Of a stretch of 64,000 nt of DNA, positions 46,658-58,635 are shown one piece after another. The notes beneath the pieces are model-generated. The model did not search any database and had not been told where the DNA came from. It saw nothing but the letters and a program-made list of their open reading frames with translations. The stretch is from Comamonadaceae bacterium (GTDB lineage: Bacteria; Pseudomonadota; Gammaproteobacteria; Burkholderiales; Burkholderiaceae_C), in NCBI GenBank assembly GCA_004144865.1, contig SEAY01000008.1, forward strand, positions 1-64,000, written 5' to 3'. Both the position numbers and the translations under genes were made by a program. Position 1 is the first letter of the stretch; each line of letters starts with the position of its first letter.

Positions 46658-47830
46658 GTGCTTTCGTCGCTTCAGGGAGCCTTCCCGCCCGCCATCCTGG
46701 CGCTCGCTGACGGCACGGTCTTTATCGGCAACTCGATCGGCGCTCCTGGCACCACCACCGGCGAAGTCGTGTTCAACACGGCGCTCACCGGCTACCAGGA
46801 AATCCTCACCGATCCGAGCTACGCCCACCAGATCGTCACGCTCACCTATCCGCATATCGGCAACTACGGCATCAATGCCGAGGACGTCGAGGCGCGCAAG
46901 GTCTATGCCGCCGGCCTGATCATCCGCGACCTGCCGCTGATCGCCTCCAACTTCCGCTCCGACATGACGCTGCAGCAGTACCTGCAGCGCGAGAAGACGG
47001 TGGGCATCGCCAACGTCGACACCCGCAAGCTCACCCGCATCCTGCGCACCAAGGGCGCGCAGAACGGCTGCGTGATGGCGCTGAAGGACGGCCAGGAGGT
47101 CACGCCGGCGCTGGTCGACGAGGCGGTGGCCAAGGCGCGCGCCGAGAAGTCCATGGCCGGCCTCGACCTGGCCCAGGAAGTCACGATCGGCAAGTCCTAC
47201 GACTGGGACCAGACCGAGTGGCATCTCGGCACCGGCTACGGGCACCTGGAGAATGCGAAGTACCACGTGGTCGCCTTCGACTACGGCGTGAAGAGCAACA
47301 TCCTGCGCATGCTGGCCGAGCGCGGCTGCAAGGTGACGGTGGTGCCGGCGAAGACGCCCGCGGCCGAAGTGAAGAAGCTCAAGCCCGACGGCGTGTTCCT
47401 CTCCAACGGCCCCGGCGACCCGGAGCCCTGCGACTACGCGATCGCGGCGACCCGCGACCTGATCGAGGACGGCTACCCCACCTTCGGCATCTGCCTGGGG
47501 CACCAGATCATGGCGCTCGCATCGGGCGCGAAGACCTACAAGATGCCCTTCGGCCACCATGGCGCGAACCACCCGGTGAAGGACCTCGACACCGGCCGCG
47601 TGAGCATCACCAGCCAGAACCACGGCTTCGCGGTGGACGACAAGACCCTGCCGGCGAACCTGCGCGCGACCCATGTCTCGCTGTTCGACGGCACCCTCCA
47701 GGGCCTGGCGCGCACCGACAAGCCCGCTTTCTGCTTCCAGGGCCACCCGGAAGCCTCCCCCGGCCCGCACGACATCGGTTACCTGTTCGACCGGTTCACC
47801 GGCCTGATGGACGAGAAGAAGACGAAGTAA
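46658..47830 (+). CDS. carA: Carbamoyl-phosphate synthase small subunit
   Basis: Glutaminase subunit that delivers ammonia to CarB for carbamoyl phosphate, the precursor of pyrimidines and arginine. The 390-residue protein has the small-subunit domain with [14 protein letters not shown] and the class I amidotransferase domain with nucleophile Cys279 in [12 protein letters not shown] and His/Glu in [10 protein letters not shown]. An in-frame GTG at 46634 would add eight residues; GTG at 46658 has GGAG six bases upstream and is preferred. carB follows after two bases. Confidence 0.96.
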   Translation: MLSSLQGAFPPAILALADGTVFIGNSIGAPGTTTGEVVFNTALTGYQEILTDPSYAHQIVTLTYPHIGNYGINAEDVEARKVYAAGLIIRDLPLIASNFRSDMTLQQYLQREKTVGIANVDTRKLTRILRTKGAQNGCVMALKDGQEVTPALVDEAVAKARAEKSMAGLDLAQEVTIGKSYDWDQTEWHLGTGYGHLENAKYHVVAFDYGVKSNILRMLAERGCKVTVVPAKTPAAEVKKLKPDGVFLSNGPGDPEPCDYAIAATRDLIEDGYPTFGICLGHQIMALASGAKTYKMPFGHHGANHPVKDLDTGRVSITSQNHGFAVDDKTLPANLRATHVSLFDGTLQGLARTDKPAFCFQGHPEASPGPHDIGYLFDRFTGLMDEKKTK

Positions 47831-47832
47831 CC

Positions 47833-50800
47833 ATGCCGAAGCGTACCGACATCAAGTCCATCCTCATCATCGGCGCCGGCCCGATCATCATCGGCCAGGC
47901 GTGCGAGTTCGACTACTCCGGCGTGCAGGCCTGCAAGGCGCTGCGCGAGGAGGGCTACAAGGTCATCCTGATCAACTCCAACCCGGCGACGATCATGACG
48001 GACCCGGCCACGGCCGACGTCACCTACATCGAGCCGATCACCTGGCAGACGGTGGAGAAGATCATCGCCAAGGAGCGGCCCGACGCGATCCTGCCCACCA
48101 TGGGCGGCCAGACGGCGCTGAACTGCGCGCTGGACCTGTGGCGCAACGGCGTGCTGCACAAGTACAAGTGCGAGCTGATCGGCGCCACGCCGGAAGCCAT
48201 CGACAAGGCCGAGGACCGCCTGAAGTTCAAGGACGCGATGACGCGCATCGGCCTCGGCTCGGCGCGTTCGGGGATCGCCCACACGATGGACGAGGCCTGG
48301 GCGGTGCAGAAGACCGTGGGCTTCCCGACCGTCATCCGCCCCAGCTTCACGCTGGGCGGCACCGGCGGCGGCATCGCCTACAACCCGGAAGAGTTCGAGA
48401 CGATCTGCAAGCGCGGCCTCGAAGCCTCGCCGACCAGCGAACTGCTGATCGAGGAGTCGCTGCTGGGGTGGAAAGAGTACGAGATGGAGGTGGTCCGCGA
48501 CAAGAAGGACAACTGCATCATCATCTGCTCGATCGAGAACCTCGACCCGATGGGCGTGCACACGGGCGACTCGATCACCGTCGCGCCGGCGCAGACGCTG
48601 ACGGACAAGGAATACCAGATCATGCGCGACGCCTCGCTGGCGGTGCTGCGCGAGATCGGCGTGGACACGGGCGGGTCGAACGTGCAGTTCTCGATCAACC
48701 CGAAGGACGGCCGCATGGTCGTCATCGAGATGAACCCGCGCGTGTCGCGTTCCTCGGCGCTGGCCTCCAAGGCCACCGGTTTCCCGATCGCCAAGGTCGC
48801 GGCCAAGCTGGCGGTGGGCTACACGCTCGACGAGCTGCGCAACGAGATCACCGGCGGCGCCACTCCGGCGTCGTTCGAGCCCTCGATCGACTACGTCGTC
48901 ACCAAGATCCCGCGCTTCGCCTTCGAGAAGTTCAAGGACGCGAACGACCGCCTCACCACGCAGATGAAGTCGGTGGGCGAGGTGATGGCCATGGGCCGCA
49001 CCTTCCAGGAGAGCTTCCAGAAGGCCCTGCGCGGTCTCGAAGTGGGCGTGGACGGCATGAACGAGAAGACCCAGGACCGCGAGGTCCTGGAGCGCGAACT
49101 CGGCGAGCCCGGCCCCGAGCGCATCTGGTACGTGGGCGACGCCTTCGCCCAGGGCTGGTCGGTGGACGAGGTCCACGACCTGACCAAGATCGACAAGTGG
49201 TTCCTGGTGCAGATCGAGCAGATCATCAAGATCGAACTGGAACTGGACCAGGTGGTGGCGCAGAAGGGCGCGGGCGCTCTCGAATCGCTGGACGCCGCGA
49301 CGATGCGCGCGCTCAAGCGCAAGGGCTTCTCCGACCGCCGGCTGGCCAAGCTGCTGAAGACCACCGACAAGGCGGTGCGCGAGCTGCGCAAGAAGCTCAA
49401 CGTGCGCCCGGTCTACAAGCGCGTGGACACCTGCGCGGCCGAGTTCGCCACCGACACCGCCTACATGTACTCGACCTACGAGGACGAGTGCGAGGCCGAG
49501 CCCACCAACCGCAAGAAGATCATGGTGCTGGGCGGCGGGCCCAACCGCATCGGACAGGGCATCGAGTTCGACTATTGCTGCGTGCACGCCGCGCTCGCCC
49601 TGCGCGAGGACGGCTACGAGACCATCATGGTCAACTGCAACCCGGAGACGGTCTCGACCGACTACGACACCTCCGACCGCCTGTACTTCGAGCCGCTGAC
49701 GCTGGAAGACGTGCTGGAGATCGTCGACAAGGAAAAGCCCACCGGCGTGATCGTGCAGTACGGCGGCCAGACGCCGCTGAAGCTGGCGCTGGACCTCGAG
49801 GCCGAGGGCGTGCCCATCATCGGCACCTCGCCCGACATGATCGATGCCGCGGAAGACCGCGAGCGTTTCCAGAAGCTGCTCAACGACCTGAAGCTGCGCC
49901 AGCCCCCCAACGCCACCGCGCGCACCGAGGCCGAGGCGCTGCAGAAGGCGGAAGCCCTGGGCTATCCGCTGGTGGTGCGCCCTTCCTACGTGCTGGGCGG
50001 CCGCGCGATGGAGATCGTGCACGAGCAGCGCGACCTGGAGCGCTACATGCGCGAGGCCGTGAAGGTGTCGAACGATTCGCCCGTGCTGCTGGACCGCTTC
50101 CTGAACGACGCCGTGGAGTGCGACGTCGACTGCATCGCCGACGGCACCGGCCGCGTGTTCATCGGCGGCGTGATGGAGCACATCGAGCAGGCCGGCGTGC
50201 ACTCGGGCGACTCCGCCTGCTCGCTGCCGCCGTACTCGCTGCGCAAGGAAACGGTGGAGGAGCTCAAGCGCCAGACCGCCGCGATGGCCAAGGCGCTGAA
50301 CGTCATCGGCCTGATGAACGTGCAGTTCGCCATCCAGGAGAAGGACGGCCAGGACGTGATCTTCGTGCTGGAAGTGAACCCGCGCGCCTCGCGCACCGTT
50401 CCCTACGTGTCCAAGGCCACCGGGATCCAGCTGGCGAAGGTCGCGGCGCGCTGCATGGTGGGAAAGACGCTCGAGCAGCAGGGCATCACGAAGGAAGTGA
50501 CGCCGCCGTACTTCAGCGTGAAGGAAGCCGTGTTCCCGTTCGTGAAGTTCCCCGGCGTGGACACGATCCTCGGCCCCGAGATGAAGTCCACGGGCGAGGT
50601 GATGGGCGTCGGCAAGACCTTCGGCGAGGCCTTCGTGAAGAGCCAGCTCGGCGCCGGCACCAAGCTGCCCAAGCCGGTCGATGCTGACGGCAAGTCCACC
50701 GGCAAGGTGTTCCTGACGGTGAAGAACAGCGATAAGCCGCGCGCCGTGGAAGTGGCGCGCCAGCTGCACGCCATGGGGTTCCCGCTCATCGCCACCAAGG

Positions 50801-51102
50801 GCACGTCCGCCGCCATCACCGCGGCGGGCATCCCCTGCGAGACCGTGAACAAGGTCGCGGAGGGCCGCCCGCACGTGGTCGACATGATCAAGAACAACGA
50901 GATCATCATGGTGGTAAACACCGTGGAGGAGCGCCGCAACGCCATCTCCGACTCCCGGCAGATCCGCACCTCGTCGCTGCTGGCGCGGGTGACCACCTTC
51001 ACGACGATCGCCGGGGCGGAAGCCGCCGTCGAGGGCATGCTCGCGATGGAGAATCTCGACGTGATCTCCGTCCAGGAGATGCACGCGCAGCTGGCTGCGT
51101 AA
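47833..51102 (+). CDS. carB: Carbamoyl-phosphate synthase large subunit
   Basis: Makes carbamoyl phosphate from bicarbonate, ammonia and two ATP in the cytoplasm. The 1089-residue protein has two homologous ATP-grasp halves: [17 protein letters not shown] opens the first (about 15) and [17 protein letters not shown] the second (about 565). [19 protein letters not shown] and [17 protein letters not shown] are the equivalent active-site segments. A C-terminal allosteric MGS-like domain (about 955-1089, [15 protein letters not shown]) follows. It is cotranscribed with carA. Confidence 0.98.
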   Translation: MPKRTDIKSILIIGAGPIIIGQACEFDYSGVQACKALREEGYKVILINSNPATIMTDPATADVTYIEPITWQTVEKIIAKERPDAILPTMGGQTALNCALDLWRNGVLHKYKCELIGATPEAIDKAEDRLKFKDAMTRIGLGSARSGIAHTMDEAWAVQKTVGFPTVIRPSFTLGGTGGGIAYNPEEFETICKRGLEASPTSELLIEESLLGWKEYEMEVVRDKKDNCIIICSIENLDPMGVHTGDSITVAPAQTLTDKEYQIMRDASLAVLREIGVDTGGSNVQFSINPKDGRMVVIEMNPRVSRSSALASKATGFPIAKVAAKLAVGYTLDELRNEITGGATPASFEPSIDYVVTKIPRFAFEKFKDANDRLTTQMKSVGEVMAMGRTFQESFQKALRGLEVGVDGMNEKTQDREVLERELGEPGPERIWYVGDAFAQGWSVDEVHDLTKIDKWFLVQIEQIIKIELELDQVVAQKGAGALESLDAATMRALKRKGFSDRRLAKLLKTTDKAVRELRKKLNVRPVYKRVDTCAAEFATDTAYMYSTYEDECEAEPTNRKKIMVLGGGPNRIGQGIEFDYCCVHAALALREDGYETIMVNCNPETVSTDYDTSDRLYFEPLTLEDVLEIVDKEKPTGVIVQYGGQTPLKLALDLEAEGVPIIGTSPDMIDAAEDRERFQKLLNDLKLRQPPNATARTEAEALQKAEALGYPLVVRPSYVLGGRAMEIVHEQRDLERYMREAVKVSNDSPVLLDRFLNDAVECDVDCIADGTGRVFIGGVMEHIEQAGVHSGDSACSLPPYSLRKETVEELKRQTAAMAKALNVIGLMNVQFAIQEKDGQDVIFVLEVNPRASRTVPYVSKATGIQLAKVAARCMVGKTLEQQGITKEVTPPYFSVKEAVFPFVKFPGVDTILGPEMKSTGEVMGVGKTFGEAFVKSQLGAGTKLPKPVDADGKSTGKVFLTVKNSDKPRAVEVARQLHAMGFPLIATKGTSAAITAAGIPCETVNKVAEGRPHVVDMIKNNEIIMVVNTVEERRNAISDSRQIRTSSLLARVTTFTTIAGAEAAVEGMLAMENLDVISVQEMHAQLAA

Positions 51103-51107
51103 GCTTT

Positions 51108-51160
51108 TATAATCGGGCCATCATCAACCGCCGAGCGGCAACGCCCGGCGGTTTCGCTTT
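51108..51160 (+). promoter_or_regulatory. greA promoter element and leader hairpin
   Basis: TATAAT at 51108-51113 is followed by the hairpin AACCGCCG (51126-51133) / CGGCGGTT (51146-51153) and then TTTCGCTTTT. The hairpin could end carB transcription, but it lies downstream of the -10 element, so it also falls in the greA leader. In E. coli, termination in the greA leader makes the small RNA GraL; the same layout may exist here. Confidence 0.5.
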
Positions 51161-51179
51161 TGCAGGAGACACGACGAAC

Positions 51180-51656
51180 ATGGCCACCATTCCCATCACC
51201 ACCCGCGGTGCCGAGAAGCTCAAGGTCGAACTGCACCGCCTGAAGACCATCGACCGGCCGGGCGTGATCCAGGCCATCGCCGAGGCGCGCGCGCAGGGCG
51301 ACCTGTCCGAGAACGCCGAGTACGACGCGGCCAAGGACCGCCAGGGCTTCATCGAAGGCCGCATCCGCGAGCTGGAAAGCAAGCTGGCGGCCGCGCAGGT
51401 GATCGACCCGTCCTCGCTCGATGCCGGCGGCAGGGTGGTGTTCGGCGCCACGGTGGAACTGGAGGAAGAGGACAGCGGCGAGACGGTGAAGTACCAGATC
51501 GTCGGCGAGGACGAGGCCGACCTGAAGCAGGGCCTCATCAACGTGTCCAGCCCGATCGCGCGCGCGCTGATCGGCAAGGAAGAGGGCGACACCGCGGTCG
51601 TGGAGGCGCCCGGAGGCACCAAGCGCTACGAAATCGTCGCCGTCCATTACGTCTGA
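51180..51656 (+). CDS. greA: Transcription elongation factor GreA
   Basis: Enters the RNA polymerase secondary channel and helps it cut backtracked RNA. The 158-residue protein has the N-terminal coiled-coil hairpin (ARAQGDLSENAEYDAAKDRQ, tip acidic residues) and a C-terminal FKBP-like domain (VVFGATVELEEE ... SPIARALIGKEEGD). AGGAG precedes the ATG. Its stop overlaps the next gene start (TGATG). Confidence 0.97.
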   Translation: MATIPITTRGAEKLKVELHRLKTIDRPGVIQAIAEARAQGDLSENAEYDAAKDRQGFIEGRIRELESKLAAAQVIDPSSLDAGGRVVFGATVELEEEDSGETVKYQIVGEDEADLKQGLINVSSPIARALIGKEEGDTAVVEAPGGTKRYEIVAVHYV

Positions 51657-52111
51657 TGGCCTGGCGGGCGCGGCTTCCCATCCTGGCGGCCGCCCTCTGG
51701 TGGGGCAGCCTGTCGGCGATCGGCTTCCTGGCCGTGCCGCTGCTGTTCCAGAACGCCGCCACGCCGGCCATCGCCGGCGGCCTCGCGGCCAAGCTGTTCA
51801 CGGGCCAGGCGTGGCTGGGCGTCGCATGTGCCGGGCTGCTGCTGGTGGGCGCGCGCTCGGAGGACGGCACCGCGCGCATGGACTGGGCGCAAGGCGCCAT
51901 CGCCTACGTGCTGCTGGGGATGCTCGCCGCGCTGCTGCAGGAGTTCGGGGTGGCCCCGCACATCGTGGCGCGGGAGAACCTGCGCTTCTGGCACAGCGCC
52001 GGCACCGCGCTCTACGCGGCGCAATGGCTGTGCGCGCTGGTGGTGTTGTGGAAGGTGACGGGGCCAGACCGTCATTCCCGCGATGGCGGGAATCCAGGGC
52101 ACCCGCCTTGA
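51656..52111 (+). CDS. DUF4149 membrane protein with REP-derived C-terminus
   Basis: A 151-residue inner-membrane protein with about four hydrophobic segments (10-30, 45-65, 80-100, 115-135), as in the DUF4149/TMEM205-like family. The function is unknown. It overlaps greA by one base. The last 14 residues, DRHSRDGGNPGHPP, are translated from the REP element at 52070-52144 and do not look like part of the family; the original stop has probably been replaced. ATGG-based start follows directly after the greA stop, so translation is coupled. Confidence 0.85.
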   Translation: MAWRARLPILAAALWWGSLSAIGFLAVPLLFQNAATPAIAGGLAAKLFTGQAWLGVACAGLLLVGARSEDGTARMDWAQGAIAYVLLGMLAALLQEFGVAPHIVARENLRFWHSAGTALYAAQWLCALVVLWKVTGPDRHSRDGGNPGHPP

Positions 52112-52144
52112 ACGCCCTGGGTCCCCGCCTGCGCGGGGACGACG
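52070..52144. repeat. REP pair after the DUF4149 gene
   Basis: Palindromes ATTCCCGC/GCGGGAAT and GTCCCCGC/GCGGGGAC with outer GTCAT and GACGAC ends, the same unit as 23579-23647. The unit lies between convergent genes and encodes the C-terminus and stop of the DUF4149 protein. Confidence 0.8.
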
Positions 52145-52148
52145 TGGG

Positions 52149-52622
52149 TCATTCCGCGCGCGTCTTCTTCACCGACTTCTGCTTCGGCTTCGCCTTCTTG
52201 ACCATGCCGCCCGTCGTCAGGCGCTGGTTGCCCAGCACGCGCACCCGCTTCACCTCGGGGCGCTGGCCGCCGCGGGACGAGTTCTTCACCACTTTGAATT
52301 CGCGCGGGCCGGGCTTGCGTTCCTCGTCCTCGGCCTTCACCTTCTTGGGCTTGGGCCGCCACAGCACCAGCAGCTTGCCGATGTGCTGGATGGGCGCCGC
52401 GCCGAGGTCCTCGCACAGTTGCTGGAACATGGCTTCGCGCGCGTCGCGGTCGTCGCCCAGCACGCGCACCTTGATCAGGCCGTGCGCGTTCAGGGCGGCG
52501 TCGGTCTCCTTCTTGACGGCGGGGGTCAAGCCCTCGTTGCCGACCATCACCACGGGATCGAGGTGATGGGCTCCGGCCCGATGCGCCTTGCGCTCGGCCA
52601 CACTCAGTTGAATCGCTGGCAT
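52149..52622 (-). CDS. yhbY: YhbY family RNA-binding protein
   Basis: A 157-residue CRM-domain (CRS1-YhbY) protein linked to late 50S ribosome assembly. The domain covers about 1-97 with [19 protein letters not shown] and [17 protein letters not shown] typical of the family. It carries a basic tail of about 60 residues rich in Lys, Arg and Pro that the 97-residue E. coli protein lacks; such tails are usual in beta-proteobacteria. It is divergent from rlmE, with 32 bases between the two start codons, a conserved arrangement. Confidence 0.93.
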   Translation of the reverse strand: MPAIQLSVAERKAHRAGAHHLDPVVMVGNEGLTPAVKKETDAALNAHGLIKVRVLGDDRDAREAMFQQLCEDLGAAPIQHIGKLLVLWRPKPKKVKAEDEERKPGPREFKVVKNSSRGGQRPEVKRVRVLGNQRLTTGGMVKKAKPKQKSVKKTRAE

Positions 52623-52654
52623 TTACGTATTATCCCTTGGGGGGAAGGCGCCGC

Positions 52655-53323
52655 ATGAAAGTCAGGACGAAGAGCAGCAAGGTCAACAAGGCATGGTTGA
52701 ACGACCATGTCAACGACCCGTACGTGAAGCTCGCGCAGAAGGAGGGCTACCGCGCCCGTGCCGCCTACAAGCTCAAGGAGATCGACGAGCAGCTGGGGCT
52801 GATCAAGCCCGGCCACCTCGTGGTCGACCTGGGCTCGGCGCCCGGCGCGTGGAGCCAGTACGTCCGGCGCAAGCTCGCGCCCGAAGGGGCGGCCGCCGGC
52901 GTGCTCCAGGGCCAGATCCTGGCGCTGGACATCCTGCCCATGGAGCCGGTCGAGGGGGTCACCTTCATCCAGGGCGACTTCCGCGAGCCGGAAGCGGCCG
53001 CCCGCCTGGAAGAAGCCCTGGTCGGCCGCAAGGTGGACGCCGTGGTTTCCGACATGGCGCCCAACCTCTCGGGTATTCCTTCCTCCGACGCCGCGCGCAT
53101 CGAGCACCTGGTGGAGCTGGCGATCGAATTCGCGCAGGCCCACCTCAAGCCCGAAGGCGCCCTGGTCTGTAAAGTATTTCACGGCAGCGGCTACAGCCAG
53201 CTCGTGAAACTGTTCAAGGGGCAATTCCGCATCGTGAAGCCGATCAAACCCAAGGCGTCGCGCGACAAGTCGTCCGAGACGTTCCTGGTCGGGATCGGCC
53301 CGAAGCGCGGACATGCCGGGTAG
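52655..53323 (+). CDS. rlmE: 23S rRNA 2'-O-ribose methyltransferase RlmE (RrmJ/FtsJ)
   Basis: Heat-shock methyltransferase that modifies U2552 of 23S rRNA in the 50S subunit. The 222-residue protein has the SAM motif [14 protein letters not shown] and the K-D-K-E-type residues in [32 protein letters not shown] and [21 protein letters not shown] lies before the ATG at 52655. The yhbY/rlmE-ftsH neighbourhood is conserved in proteobacteria. Confidence 0.96.
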   Translation: MKVRTKSSKVNKAWLNDHVNDPYVKLAQKEGYRARAAYKLKEIDEQLGLIKPGHLVVDLGSAPGAWSQYVRRKLAPEGAAAGVLQGQILALDILPMEPVEGVTFIQGDFREPEAAARLEEALVGRKVDAVVSDMAPNLSGIPSSDAARIEHLVELAIEFAQAHLKPEGALVCKVFHGSGYSQLVKLFKGQFRIVKPIKPKASRDKSSETFLVGIGPKRGHAG

Positions 53324-53402
53324 GAGTTTGTCCGGCATCAACGAGGGTCGCGCGCCTATGGAGGGCGCGGCAAAAATAGATCGTCCCAACGCTTGAAACC
53401 CC

Positions 53403-53408
53403 TAGAAT
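53403..53408 (+). promoter_or_regulatory. Possible -10 element of ftsH
   Basis: TAGAAT lies 57 bases before the ftsH TTG. CTTGAAA stands immediately before it (53392-53398), which recalls a heat-shock -35 box, but the matching CCCCTACAT (53422-53430) is 23 bases away, too far for a normal sigma-32 promoter. Confidence 0.35.
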
Positions 53409-53465
53409 GGACGTCAACTGCCCCCTACATGGGCTGCATGGGCCCTTCCGCCCCGGAGACTCAGT

Positions 53466-55295
<1,830 letters not shown>

Positions 55296-55312
55296 ATCTG
55301 CCTGGAAACGTG

Positions 55313-55343
55313 AAGAAGGGGCCTCGCGGCCCCTTCTTGCTTT
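55313..55343 (+). terminator. Rho-independent terminator after ftsH
   Basis: AAGAAGGGGCC (55313-55323) and GGCCCCTTCTT (55328-55338) form a perfect 11-pair stem, followed by GCTTTGG. The T-run is short, but the stem is strong and the site lies between ftsH and folP. Confidence 0.8.
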
Positions 55344-55367
55344 GGAGCCTGGAGCAAAATCCCGCCC

Positions 55368-56207
55368 ATGCAGTGGCAGACCTCCCGATTCCTGCTCGAC
55401 CTCGGCCGGCCGCTGGTGATGGGCATCGTCAACGTGACGCCCGACTCCTTCTCGGACGGCGGCCGCTTCGCGAGCACGAAGACCGCGCTGGAGCATTGCG
55501 AACAGCTGCTGGGCGAGGGCGCCGACATCCTGGACATCGGCGGCGAGTCGACCCGACCGGGCATCGCCCCGGCCACCCTGGACGAGGAGCGCGCCCGTGT
55601 GCTGCCGGTGGTGCGCGAAGCCGTGCGCCTGGACGTGCCGATCTCCGTGGACACCTACAAGCCCGAGGTCATGCAGGAGGTGCTCGACCTCGGCGCCGAC
55701 ATCGTCAACGACATCTGGGCGCTGCGCCGGCCGGGCGCGCTCGACGTGGTCGCGGCACACCCCGCCTGCGGCGTGTGCCTGATGCACATGCATGGCGAGC
55801 CGCAGACCATGCAGCGCTCGCCGCTGCAAGGGGACGCCGTGCCGCAGGTGCGCGAGTTCCTGCGGGAGCGCAGCGAGGCGCTGAAGGCGGCGGGCGTGTC
55901 GGTCAGCCGCATCGCCTGGGACCCGGGCATCGGCTTCGGCAAGACGGTGGAGCAGAATTTCGCCCTGCTGGCGCGCCAGCGGGAGTTGCTGCACGAGGGC
56001 TACCCGCTGCTGGCGGGCTGGTCGCGCAAGTCGTCGCTCGGCACGGTCACCGGCGAGCCGGTGCACCAGCGCGCGGTGGCCAGCGCCGCCGCGGCGCTGC
56101 TGGCGGTGGACCGCGGCGCCCGCATCGTGCGGGTGCACGACGTGCGTGAGACGGTGGCGGCTCTGAAGGTATGGGGCGCGATGCAATCCGCAGAAGGACA
56201 GACATGA
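55368..56207 (+). CDS. folP: Dihydropteroate synthase
   Basis: Condenses p-aminobenzoate with the pterin diphosphate in folate synthesis; the target of sulfonamides. The 279-residue TIM-barrel protein has [38 protein letters not shown] and the C-terminal RVHDV segment. It overlaps glmM by four bases (ATGA). The ftsH-folP-glmM order is conserved in proteobacteria. Confidence 0.97.
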   Translation: MQWQTSRFLLDLGRPLVMGIVNVTPDSFSDGGRFASTKTALEHCEQLLGEGADILDIGGESTRPGIAPATLDEERARVLPVVREAVRLDVPISVDTYKPEVMQEVLDLGADIVNDIWALRRPGALDVVAAHPACGVCLMHMHGEPQTMQRSPLQGDAVPQVREFLRERSEALKAAGVSVSRIAWDPGIGFGKTVEQNFALLARQRELLHEGYPLLAGWSRKSSLGTVTGEPVHQRAVASAAAALLAVDRGARIVRVHDVRETVAALKVWGAMQSAEGQT

Positions 56208-57538
56208 GCAGGAATTATTTCGGTACCGACGGCATCCGCGGCACGGTGGGCGAGCCGCCCATCACGCCCGACTTCGTGCTGCGCCTGGCGCACGCGGTGG
56301 GTCGCGTGCTCAAGCGCACGGAGGAGCGTCCCACGGTGCTGATCGGCAAGGACACGCGCATCTCGGGCTACATGCTCGAGAGCGCGCTGGAGTCGGGCTT
56401 CAACTCCGCCGGCGTGGACGTGGTGCTGCTCGGCCCGTTGCCCACCCCGGGCGTGGCCTACCTCACGCGCGCGCAGCGTGCGAGCCTCGGGGTGGTCATC
56501 AGCGCGAGCCACAACCCCTATCCGGACAATGGCATCAAGTTCTTCAGCGCGCAGGGCACCAAGCTGCCGGACGAGTGGGAGCGCGAGGTGGAGGCGGCCC
56601 TGGACGAGAAGCCGCAGTGGGCCGACTCGGCCACCCTTGGCAAGACGCGCCGCCTGGACGATGCGGCCGGGCGCTACATCGAATTCTGCAAGAGCACCTT
56701 CGAGCACGACCTCACGCTCAAGGGCATGAAGATCGCGGTGGATTCGGCGCACGGCGCCGCGTACCACATCGCCCCGAAGGTGTTCCACGAGCTGGGCGCC
56801 GAGGTGTTCTGCATCGGCTGCTCGCCCGACGGCCTGAACATCAACGACAAGGTGGGCGCCACGCATCCGGAGGCGCTGGTGAGCGCGGTGCGCGCCAACC
56901 GCGCGGACTTCGGCATCGCCCTGGACGGCGATGCCGACCGCCTGCAGATGGTGGACGCGGACGGCCGCCTGTTCAACGGCGACGAGTTGCTGTACCTGAT
57001 GGTGATGGACCGCATCGCCCAGGGGCAGCGCGTGCCCGGCGCCGTCGGCACCCTCATGACGAACATGGCCGTGGAGCTTGCGCTGCGGCGCCAGGACGTG
57101 GAGTTCGTGCGCGCAAAGGTCGGCGACCGCTACGTGCTGGAGGAACTCGAGAAGCGCGGCTGGCTGCTGGGCGGCGAGGGTTCCGGCCACCTCCTTTGCC
57201 TGGACAAGCACACCACCGGCGACGGCCTGGTCAGCGCTCTGCAGGTGCTCAAGGCCTGCGCGCGCAGCGGCAAGACCATGGCGCAGATGCTGGAGAAGGT
57301 CACGCTGTTCCCGCAGACGCTGATCAACGTGCGCCTGCAGCCCGGCCAGGACTGGAAGAAGAACGCCAGGCTGTCCTCCGAGTGCGAGGCGCTGCAGAAG
57401 GAGCTCGATGGCTCCGGGCGCGTGCTGATCCGCGCGAGCGGCACCGAGCCCGTGCTGCGCCTGATGGTGGAGGCGAGCGACGGCCAGGTGGCGCAGCGCG
57501 GCGCCGAACGCCTCGCCGAGGCCGTGCGGGCGGGATGA
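56204..57538 (+). CDS. glmM: Phosphoglucosamine mutase GlmM
   Basis: Converts glucosamine 6-phosphate to the 1-phosphate for UDP-GlcNAc, used in peptidoglycan and lipid A. The 444-residue protein has the phosphoserine loop [16 protein letters not shown] with Ser102, the metal loop [11 protein letters not shown], the sugar-binding GEGSGH and the phosphate-binding [10 protein letters not shown]. Its start at 56204 overlaps folP and its stop overlaps the MOSC gene, so three products are translated in series. Confidence 0.97.
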   Translation: MSRNYFGTDGIRGTVGEPPITPDFVLRLAHAVGRVLKRTEERPTVLIGKDTRISGYMLESALESGFNSAGVDVVLLGPLPTPGVAYLTRAQRASLGVVISASHNPYPDNGIKFFSAQGTKLPDEWEREVEAALDEKPQWADSATLGKTRRLDDAAGRYIEFCKSTFEHDLTLKGMKIAVDSAHGAAYHIAPKVFHELGAEVFCIGCSPDGLNINDKVGATHPEALVSAVRANRADFGIALDGDADRLQMVDADGRLFNGDELLYLMVMDRIAQGQRVPGAVGTLMTNMAVELALRRQDVEFVRAKVGDRYVLEELEKRGWLLGGEGSGHLLCLDKHTTGDGLVSALQVLKACARSGKTMAQMLEKVTLFPQTLINVRLQPGQDWKKNARLSSECEALQKELDGSGRVLIRASGTEPVLRLMVEASDGQVAQRGAERLAEAVRAG

Positions 57539-58053
57539 CGGCGACGGCCCACGATTTCTCGAAGTACGAGGAAGAAGCGATCGTGCTGGTGGAGGGGCTG
57601 GGCGTCGAGGGCGATGCCCACGCGGGCACCACGGTGAAGCACCGCTCGCGCGTCAAGCGCGATCCCACGGCACCCAACCTGCGCCAGGTGCACCTGTTGC
57701 AGGCCGAACTGTTCGACGAACGGGTGGGCCGCGGCTTCCCGGTGTTCCCCGGGGAGTTGGGAGAAAACATCACCACCCGCGGGATCGACCTGCTGGCGCT
57801 GCCGGCGGGCACGCGCCTCGTGTTGGGGCGCGAGGCGGAGGTGGAACTCACGGGCCTGCGCAACCCATGCAGCCAGATCGACCGCTTCCAGGCGGGATTG
57901 ATGGCGGCCGTGCTCGATCGGGACGCATCTGGCGCGATCGTGCGCAAGGCCGGCGTCATGGCGGTGGTCCGGCGCGCCGGGCCGGTGCAGCGCGGGGACA
58001 CCATCGTGGTGCACCTGCCGCAGGGCCCGCGCCACGCCCTGCAGCCCGTGTAG
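57535..58053 (+). CDS. MOSC domain protein
   Basis: A 172-residue protein built from one MOSC domain, the sulfur-carrier module first described in Moco sulfurases. It has [18 protein letters not shown] near the start, [21 protein letters not shown] in the middle and [14 protein letters not shown] with the conserved Cys. Members work on metal-sulfur cluster or amidoxime-type reductions, but none is proven for this stand-alone form. The ATG overlaps the glmM stop by four bases. Confidence 0.93.
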   Translation: MTATAHDFSKYEEEAIVLVEGLGVEGDAHAGTTVKHRSRVKRDPTAPNLRQVHLLQAELFDERVGRGFPVFPGELGENITTRGIDLLALPAGTRLVLGREAEVELTGLRNPCSQIDRFQAGLMAAVLDRDASGAIVRKAGVMAVVRRAGPVQRGDTIVVHLPQGPRHALQPV

Positions 58054-58140
58054 CGGCCTTGCCGGGCCGCTCGTCCTGAAGGAGCGGCATGGGAAATATG
58101 CCACTGTCCGGGCAGGCCGGCGAAGGTCTACATTGGCTGC

Positions 58141-58635
58141 ATGCGTCCCCCCCGCCGCACCTTCCCCCGCCTGTCGGCCAGCCTGCTGGCCGCCGGTTTC
58201 GCGTTGGCCTGCCTGCCGTCGGTGGGGCAGATGCTGTCCGCCGACTATGCGCTCACGGCGCCCGCCCTCGTGGGCGAGCTCGACCCGGATCCGCCCACCC
58301 GTGCCTCGCTGCTGCTGTGGGGGCCGCTGCGGCTGGCCGCCGCGGCGTCGATGTCCGGCAACGGGCTGTCGCTCGAAGCCGGCCAGAAATGGTTCGCGCG
58401 CGCCGGCGTGGGGCGCTCGCTCGATACCGATTTCCTGAGCCTGGGGGGCGGCTACCGCTTCCAGGGAGGCGAGTCGCTTTCCATGCACCTCACCCGCCAG
58501 CTGGGGCAGGATGGCTTGGGGCTGGCCGTGCGCTATGACTGGCATCGCTCGTACCTGCGCCTGGGCTATGAGTCGCCGGTGCGAACGCAAGGCCTGCCGG
58601 ACCGCCTGCGCTTCTCGGCGGGCTTGCGCTTCTAG
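58141..58635 (+). CDS. Small exported protein, possibly outer-membrane
   Basis: A 164-residue protein of unknown family. A signal peptide is likely (about 1-29: Arg-rich start, hydrophobic core, then VGQ). The mature part alternates polar and hydrophobic residues (DFLSLGGGYRFQG, LGLAVRYDWHRSYLRLGYE, RLRFSAGLRF) and ends in Phe, which is how a small beta-barrel or a beta-rich lipoprotein-like domain looks. Only a short part of such a barrel would fit. Its 3' part overlaps the opposite PAP2 frame by 146 bases. The codon use matches its neighbours. Function unknown. Confidence 0.6.
   Translation: MRPPRRTFPRLSASLLAAGFALACLPSVGQMLSADYALTAPALVGELDPDPPTRASLLLWGPLRLAAAASMSGNGLSLEAGQKWFARAGVGRSLDTDFLSLGGGYRFQGGESLSMHLTRQLGQDGLGLAVRYDWHRSYLRLGYESPVRTQGLPDRLRFSAGLRF

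Noticed and set aside
47779-51084. 1101-codon minus-strand frame across carB
   Set aside because: A shadow of carB with low-complexity His/Val/Asp/Gln composition; carB has full domain support.
53392-53430. Sigma-32 heat-shock promoter before ftsH (CTTGAAA and CCCCTACAT)
   Set aside because: The two boxes are 23 bases apart, well beyond the usual spacing; kept only as a note with the TAGAAT element.
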